A stretch of DNA of 7,951 nt from Collinsella sp. (lineage in GTDB: Bacteria > Actinomycetota > Coriobacteriia > Coriobacteriales > Coriobacteriaceae). The DNA lies in assembly GCA_022728415.1 (NCBI GenBank), contig JAIJJM010000087.1, forward strand, positions 1 to 7,951, in the 5' to 3' direction. Position 1 is the first letter of the stretch. Each line of letters starts with the position of its first letter. Below the pieces are notes generated by a model, which was not told the DNA's origin, searched no databases, and saw only the letters and a program-made list of their open reading frames with translations. The position numbers and the translations under genes are program-made. Below, in pieces: positions 4,998-7,951 of this stretch.

Positions 4998-6023
4998 CTA
5001 CAGGACAGCCGCCAACGCGTCGATGTCCTCCTGCGTCGTGGCCCAGCTGGTGCAAAAGCGCACCACCGTGTGGGTCTCGTCGTACTTTTCCCAGTACTCA
5101 ATCGAGGCATGCTCGCGAATGCGCGCCATGTCCTCGTTGGGCAGGATCACAAACTGCTGGTTCGTCGGCGTCTCCAAGAAGAACTGGTAGCCGCGTTCGT
5201 GCAGCACGCGACGAAGCGCCTGCGCGGTTTCGATCGCCTGGCGACCAATCTCAAAATACAGACCGTCGGTAAAGAGTGCCTCAAACTGCACGCCCGTCAG
5301 GCGACCCTTGGCCAGCAGCGCGCCGTGCTGCTTAATGCGCGGAATGGGATGCGCCGGAGCGTGCGTGCCGCAAAACACCACGGCCTCGCCGCACAGGGCG
5401 CCGCACTTGGTGCCGCCGATGTAGAACACGTCGCACAGCTGCGCCAGCTCGGGCAGGGTAATGTCGCACTCATCGGCTGCCAGCGCATAGGCCAGGCGGG
5501 CGCCATCCACAAACAGCGGAATCTCGCGCTTCTGGCACACCGCATAAATCTCGGCCAGCTCGGCCTTGGAGTACAGCGTGCCGTACTCGGTCGACAGGCT
5601 CACGTACACGGCGCCCGGAAACACCATGTGCTCGCAGCTCTCGTTTTCGTAGAACACCTGGATATAGTTTTCGAGATCCTCGGCGTGCATCTTGCCCTCG
5701 TAGCCGGGAATGGTGAGCACCTTGTGGCCGCCAAACTCGATGGCGCCCGCCTCGTGGCAGGCAACGTGGCCGGTCTCGGCGGCAACCACGCCCTCGTACG
5801 GCGCGAGCAGCATGTCAATCACCGTCGCGTTGGTCTGCGTGCCGCCCACCAGCAAAAATACGTCGGCATCGGGAGCCTGACAGGCCTCGCGGATCAGCTG
5901 CTTGGCGCGCTCGGTATGCGCATCGGTGCCGTAGCCGGGCTGCGGCTCCATGTTGGTGTCGACGAGCGCCTGCAGTACCGCCGGGTGTGCGCCGTGGGAA
6001 TAGTCGTTGTTGAACGCGAGCAT
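4998..6023 (-). CDS. Low-specificity L-threonine aldolase-type PLP enzyme
   Basis: This is a 341-residue fold-type I pyridoxal-phosphate enzyme of the threonine aldolase/beta-eliminating lyase family, full length for the group. It would cleave L-threonine or L-allo-threonine to glycine and acetaldehyde in the cytoplasm. Visible landmarks are FNNDYSHGAHP (4-14), YGTDAHTE (31-38), the PLP-site region LLVGGTQTNATV (57-68), GHVACHEAGAIE (85-96), FVDGARLAYA (171-180) with the PLP-nitrogen-binding Asp173, and YIGGTKCGALCGE (201-213) with the Schiff-base Lys206. The ATG has GAGAGGA about 6 bases upstream. The gene lies 45 bp after the PAP2 gene on the same strand and is followed by a clear terminator, so the two may form a short operon. 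Other beta-eliminating lyases (for example aromatic amino-acid or phenylserine aldolases) are alternatives for exact specificity. Confidence 0.92.
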   Translation of the reverse strand: MLAFNNDYSHGAHPAVLQALVDTNMEPQPGYGTDAHTERAKQLIREACQAPDADVFLLVGGTQTNATVIDMLLAPYEGVVAAETGHVACHEAGAIEFGGHKVLTIPGYEGKMHAEDLENYIQVFYENESCEHMVFPGAVYVSLSTEYGTLYSKAELAEIYAVCQKREIPLFVDGARLAYALAADECDITLPELAQLCDVFYIGGTKCGALCGEAVVFCGTHAPAHPIPRIKQHGALLAKGRLTGVQFEALFTDGLYFEIGRQAIETAQALRRVLHERGYQFFLETPTNQQFVILPNEDMARIREHASIEYWEKYDETHTVVRFCTSWATTQEDIDALAAVL

Positions 6024-6068
6024 GGCAATCCTCTCTTACCAGGTATCGTCCAGATGATTCAAACGGGG

Positions 6069-6932
6069 CTATTGTACGCCGTGAGGATAGGCAACGCGCG
6101 CGGCAAGGCACTCAAGTGCCAACACCAGGGCAAAGCCGCAGCTCACGTCAGTCAAAAAGTGTGCACCGATCACGATACGGCCAAAGGCGACGAGCGCCGC
6201 GACGGCCGCCGCCACCCAAAAGACCACGCGACGACGCGAAGGCTTTTCCGTAAAGGCCGCCGCGGGAAGCCCCGCAAGCATAAGGCCGATTGCCGCATGC
6301 GCGGTGTGCCCGCTCGCGAACGACTTAAAGCCGTCCTTGATTACGCCGGCCGCAATATAGCTCCACTTGTCGGGGTTGCCGATTACCCACCACGGCTGAA
6401 AATTGAGCCCCGGCGTGACCTCGATCACGCGCATGCGCGGGCGCGACCACAGCGGCTTGACAACCACGTTGAGGATGATGGCCTGAGCGACCCACACGGC
6501 AAGCACCATCAACGCCCAGCGCGTAAGCTCGTCGGGCGCGGTGTCGCGCGTAAGGCGATAGACAACAAGGTTGGCCGCGATGACCAATGCAAACGTCAAA
6601 ACCAGCTGAAACGCAATAAGCTTGCCGCCGACGCGCAGCGACCCGATAATCTCGTAGCCGACCAGGGCCACGTTGATCAGAACGCCTAGCGCGGCGAGCC
6701 ACTTGCTCGCCTTGGAATCGGGACGTGCCGAGCGCACGAGCATAATGCCCGCGACGCTCGCCGTCAGCTCGAACGGCAGCTCGCCGGCCGCCTCGACAAA
6801 GCGGCCAAACAGGCTAGACGAGTTAAACAGCGCACTCGAGATCTGGTAATCGAAAAAAGACCCGACGAGCAGACAAAAGGCCAGGATAACCGCGACACTG
6901 GCGACATCTTTCTTATAGATGTATCCAAACAT
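6069..6932 (-). CDS. PAP2-superfamily membrane phosphatase
   Basis: This is a 287-residue integral membrane protein with about six hydrophobic helices and the three PAP2 phosphatase motifs. Motif 1 is KPLWSRPR (159-166), motif 2 is FASGH (205-209) with the catalytic His209, and motif 3 is GRIVIGAHFLTD (251-262) with Arg252, His258 and Asp262. The family dephosphorylates lipid phosphates such as undecaprenyl pyrophosphate or phosphatidate at the membrane. An N-terminal hydrophobic helix lies at about residues 11-27. A helix-rich region (about 79-157) precedes motif 1. The start ATG follows GAAAGGAAAG. Motif 1 shows 4 residues between Lys and Arg-Pro, as in many bacterial members. The substrate is not determined by the sequence. 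It may be cotranscribed with the aldolase gene, although no functional link is obvious. Confidence 0.92.
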   Translation of the reverse strand: MFGYIYKKDVASVAVILAFCLLVGSFFDYQISSALFNSSSLFGRFVEAAGELPFELTASVAGIMLVRSARPDSKASKWLAALGVLINVALVGYEIIGSLRVGGKLIAFQLVLTFALVIAANLVVYRLTRDTAPDELTRWALMVLAVWVAQAIILNVVVKPLWSRPRMRVIEVTPGLNFQPWWVIGNPDKWSYIAAGVIKDGFKSFASGHTAHAAIGLMLAGLPAAAFTEKPSRRRVVFWVAAAVAALVAFGRIVIGAHFLTDVSCGFALVLALECLAARVAYPHGVQ

Positions 6933-6960
6933 ACTTTCCTTTCGGCCGGGCGGAGTTTTT

Positions 6961-6999
6961 AACCTGCGACATGGTGTCCCATAAATGCCCTCACAGGTT
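6961..6999 (-). repeat. 9-bp inverted repeat upstream of the PAP2 gene
   Basis: AACCTGCGA (6961-6969) and TCACAGGTT (6991-6999) form a 9-bp stem on the minus strand with one U-G pair. Inside is GACATGGTGTC (6968-6978), itself a 4-bp hairpin. The structure lies in the 5' leader region of the PAP2 gene. No U-tract follows, so it is not a terminator. It may be a leader hairpin or the edge of the adjacent repeat element. Confidence 0.5.
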
Positions 7000-7014
7000 G
7001 AGCATAAGCGAGCG

Positions 7015-7113
7015 AAAACGTCCCATTTGAGGCAAGGTGGCCCGAAGGAGGAGGGAAGCGTACTTGCGTACGCGACCGACGAGTGAGGGTCAGATTGCCC
7101 AAATGGGGCGTTT
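7015..7113 (+). repeat. Rod-like palindromic intergenic element of about 100 bp
   Basis: The outer arms AAACGTCCCATTTGAGGCAA (7016-7035) and TTGCCCAAATGGGGCGTTT (7095-7113) pair along nearly their whole length with one bulged A and one G-U pair. A 2x2 internal loop separates them from TGGCCC (7038-7043) and GGGTCA (7087-7092). A perfect inner hairpin GCGTAC-TTGC-GTACGC lies at 7058-7073, flanked by the purine-rich GAAGGAGGAGGGAA. Both imperfect pairs are G-U on the plus strand but A-C on the minus, so a plus-strand RNA folds better, opposite to the direction of mfd and PAP2. It begins 15 bases after the mfd stop codon. On the minus strand the arm ends in GTTTTCG, so it might also stop mfd transcripts. 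It is unlike the other palindromes in this window. Confidence 0.78.
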
Positions 7114-7127
7114 GCAGCGTCGACCCG

Positions 7128-7951
7128 TTAGTCGTCGTCGCTGGCACCGAGCTGCTGCAGCAGCATGAGCGCCGCGGCCACCGGGCCGGTGCCGTCGTTG
7201 GCGTCGAGACCGCGGCCCAGGCCGCTGCCCGCGCCGGCGCCCGCCTTGTAGGGCACCGACAGCTTGCGGCTCTTGGGAAAGTTCACCGCGCCATAGCGAT
7301 TCTTGAACTCAAAGGCTACCTTCTTGGGAACGTCAACCCCCAGGAAGGTAATACGTCCGCCGCTGAGCGTGACGCTCTCGAGCCCCAAGCGCTCGCCGCG
7401 GATACGGATGCGAGCGCGGTTGAACAAGTTGAGCCCCGCCAACGGCAGCTCACCGTGCGCAGCCTCGGTCTCCTCCTGCACCTCGTCGATACTCTCCAGG
7501 TCCTCAGCCGCCGCGAGCTTGCGGTACACGAGCACGCGCTGGTCCACCGCCGGCATGTACTCCTCGGACAAGAAATAGTCGGCCGGCAGGTTGATGCCCA
7601 CGCTCGCCGCCTCCACGCCGGCATCGTCATCGCCGCGCGCCTCAGCCACGGCCTGTCCCAGCATCTGCGTAAACAGGTCGAAGCCCACGCTCGACAGATT
7701 GCCGTGTTGCTCGGCACCCATAAGCGAACCGGCGCCGCGGATCTCCAGGTCGCGCATGGCGATGCGCATGCCGCTGCCCAGGTCCTGGAACTCGGACAGT
7801 GCGGTCAGTCGTGCCGTGGCCTCCTCGGTAAGCGGCAGCTCACCCGGGAACATAAAGTACGCGTAGGCCTGCGTGGCCGAGCGGCCCACACGGCCCTTGA
7901 GCTGGTAGAGCTGCGCCAGGCCCAGGCGCTGCGAGTCCTCGATGATGAGCG
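7128..7951 (-). CDS. mfd: Transcription-repair coupling factor Mfd, C-terminal part (5' end beyond window)
   Basis: 273 residues of the C-terminus are visible. Mfd is the SF2 ATP-dependent translocase that removes RNA polymerase stalled at DNA lesions and recruits UvrA. The visible part starts LIIEDSQRLGLAQLYQLKGR, continuing VGRS; the Q-LKGRVGR element is helicase motif VI. RDLEIRGAGSLMGAEQHGN follows, a segment typical of Mfd and RecG after the helicase core. MPAVDQRVLVYRKLAAAEDL starts the C-terminal autoinhibitory TRCF domain, which normally masks the UvrA-binding region. A Gly/Ala-rich linker (GAGAGSGLGRG) precedes a final short helix and an acidic end GASDDD. The full protein is normally about 1,100-1,200 residues, so about three quarters lies to the right of the window. 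Identification is firm. Confidence 0.95.
   Translation of the reverse strand, partial: LIIEDSQRLGLAQLYQLKGRVGRSATQAYAYFMFPGELPLTEEATARLTALSEFQDLGSGMRIAMRDLEIRGAGSLMGAEQHGNLSSVGFDLFTQMLGQAVAEARGDDDAGVEAASVGINLPADYFLSEEYMPAVDQRVLVYRKLAAAEDLESIDEVQEETEAAHGELPLAGLNLFNRARIRIRGERLGLESVTLSGGRITFLGVDVPKKVAFEFKNRYGAVNFPKSRKLSVPYKAGAGAGSGLGRGLDANDGTGPVAAALMLLQQLGASDDD

Noticed and set aside
5070..6689. Plus-strand open frame of 539 codons crossing the aldolase and PAP2 genes
   Set aside because: It spans two well-supported minus-strand genes and the gap between them and has no family features; it is an artefact of codon bias.
7015..7113. CRISPR array or tRNA in the structured intergenic element
   Set aside because: It shows one nested palindrome, not regularly spaced repeats, and no cloverleaf with tRNA-conserved bases.

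Overview
The window looks like chromosomal DNA from a high-GC Gram-positive gut actinobacterium, most likely Collinsella or a close Coriobacteriia relative. This rests on strong GC-rich third positions, the gene families present, and intergenic palindromic elements of a kind I associate with that genus. The genus call is inference and is not proven by the sequence. Eight protein genes are supported. Seven are on the minus strand and one (GntR) is on the plus strand. The genes at both window edges (PTS EIIAB and mfd) are cut off.

Positions 1-3944 form a plausible sugar-amine utilisation locus. A GntR/UTRA regulator (3222-3944, +) is divergent from a two-domain SIS protein (2024-3016, -) that resembles the FrlB/FraB fructosamine-6-phosphate deglycases. 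It has Glu217 and His233 at the same 16-residue spacing as the known catalytic pair. The shared 205-bp spacer holds two tandem 11-bp direct-repeat pairs (core ATACANGTT) plus an inverted copy, which are probable operators. Downstream of the SIS gene on the same strand come an EamA/DMT-type exporter or permease (680-1762, probably a TTG start) and a mannose-family PTS EIIA-EIIB fusion (496 to beyond the left edge). A working model is that the PTS imports and phosphorylates a glycated amine such as fructoselysine. The SIS enzyme then splits it to a hexose 6-phosphate and the free amine, the EamA protein may move the amine or another metabolite, and GntR senses the sugar phosphate. No separate kinase is seen, and a PTS would make one unnecessary.

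Positions 3945-4317 hold no gene but contain a 123-bp element bounded by perfect 18-bp inverted repeats, a 12-bp direct repeat and a small hairpin. Positions 4318-6932 hold a phosphinothricin-acetyltransferase-like GNAT enzyme, an L-threonine-aldolase-type PLP enzyme and a PAP2 membrane phosphatase. An intrinsic terminator sits between the aldolase and GNAT genes. Positions 7128-7951 are the C-terminal part of the transcription-repair coupling factor Mfd. Between mfd and the PAP2 gene lies a roughly 100-bp rod-like palindromic element.

The most striking non-coding signal is that four intergenic spaces carry different palindromic or repeat elements (1865-1987, 4096-4218, 6961-6999, 7015-7113). 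The most interesting gene-level signal is the candidate Amadori-product (glycated amine) locus with its repeat-type operators.
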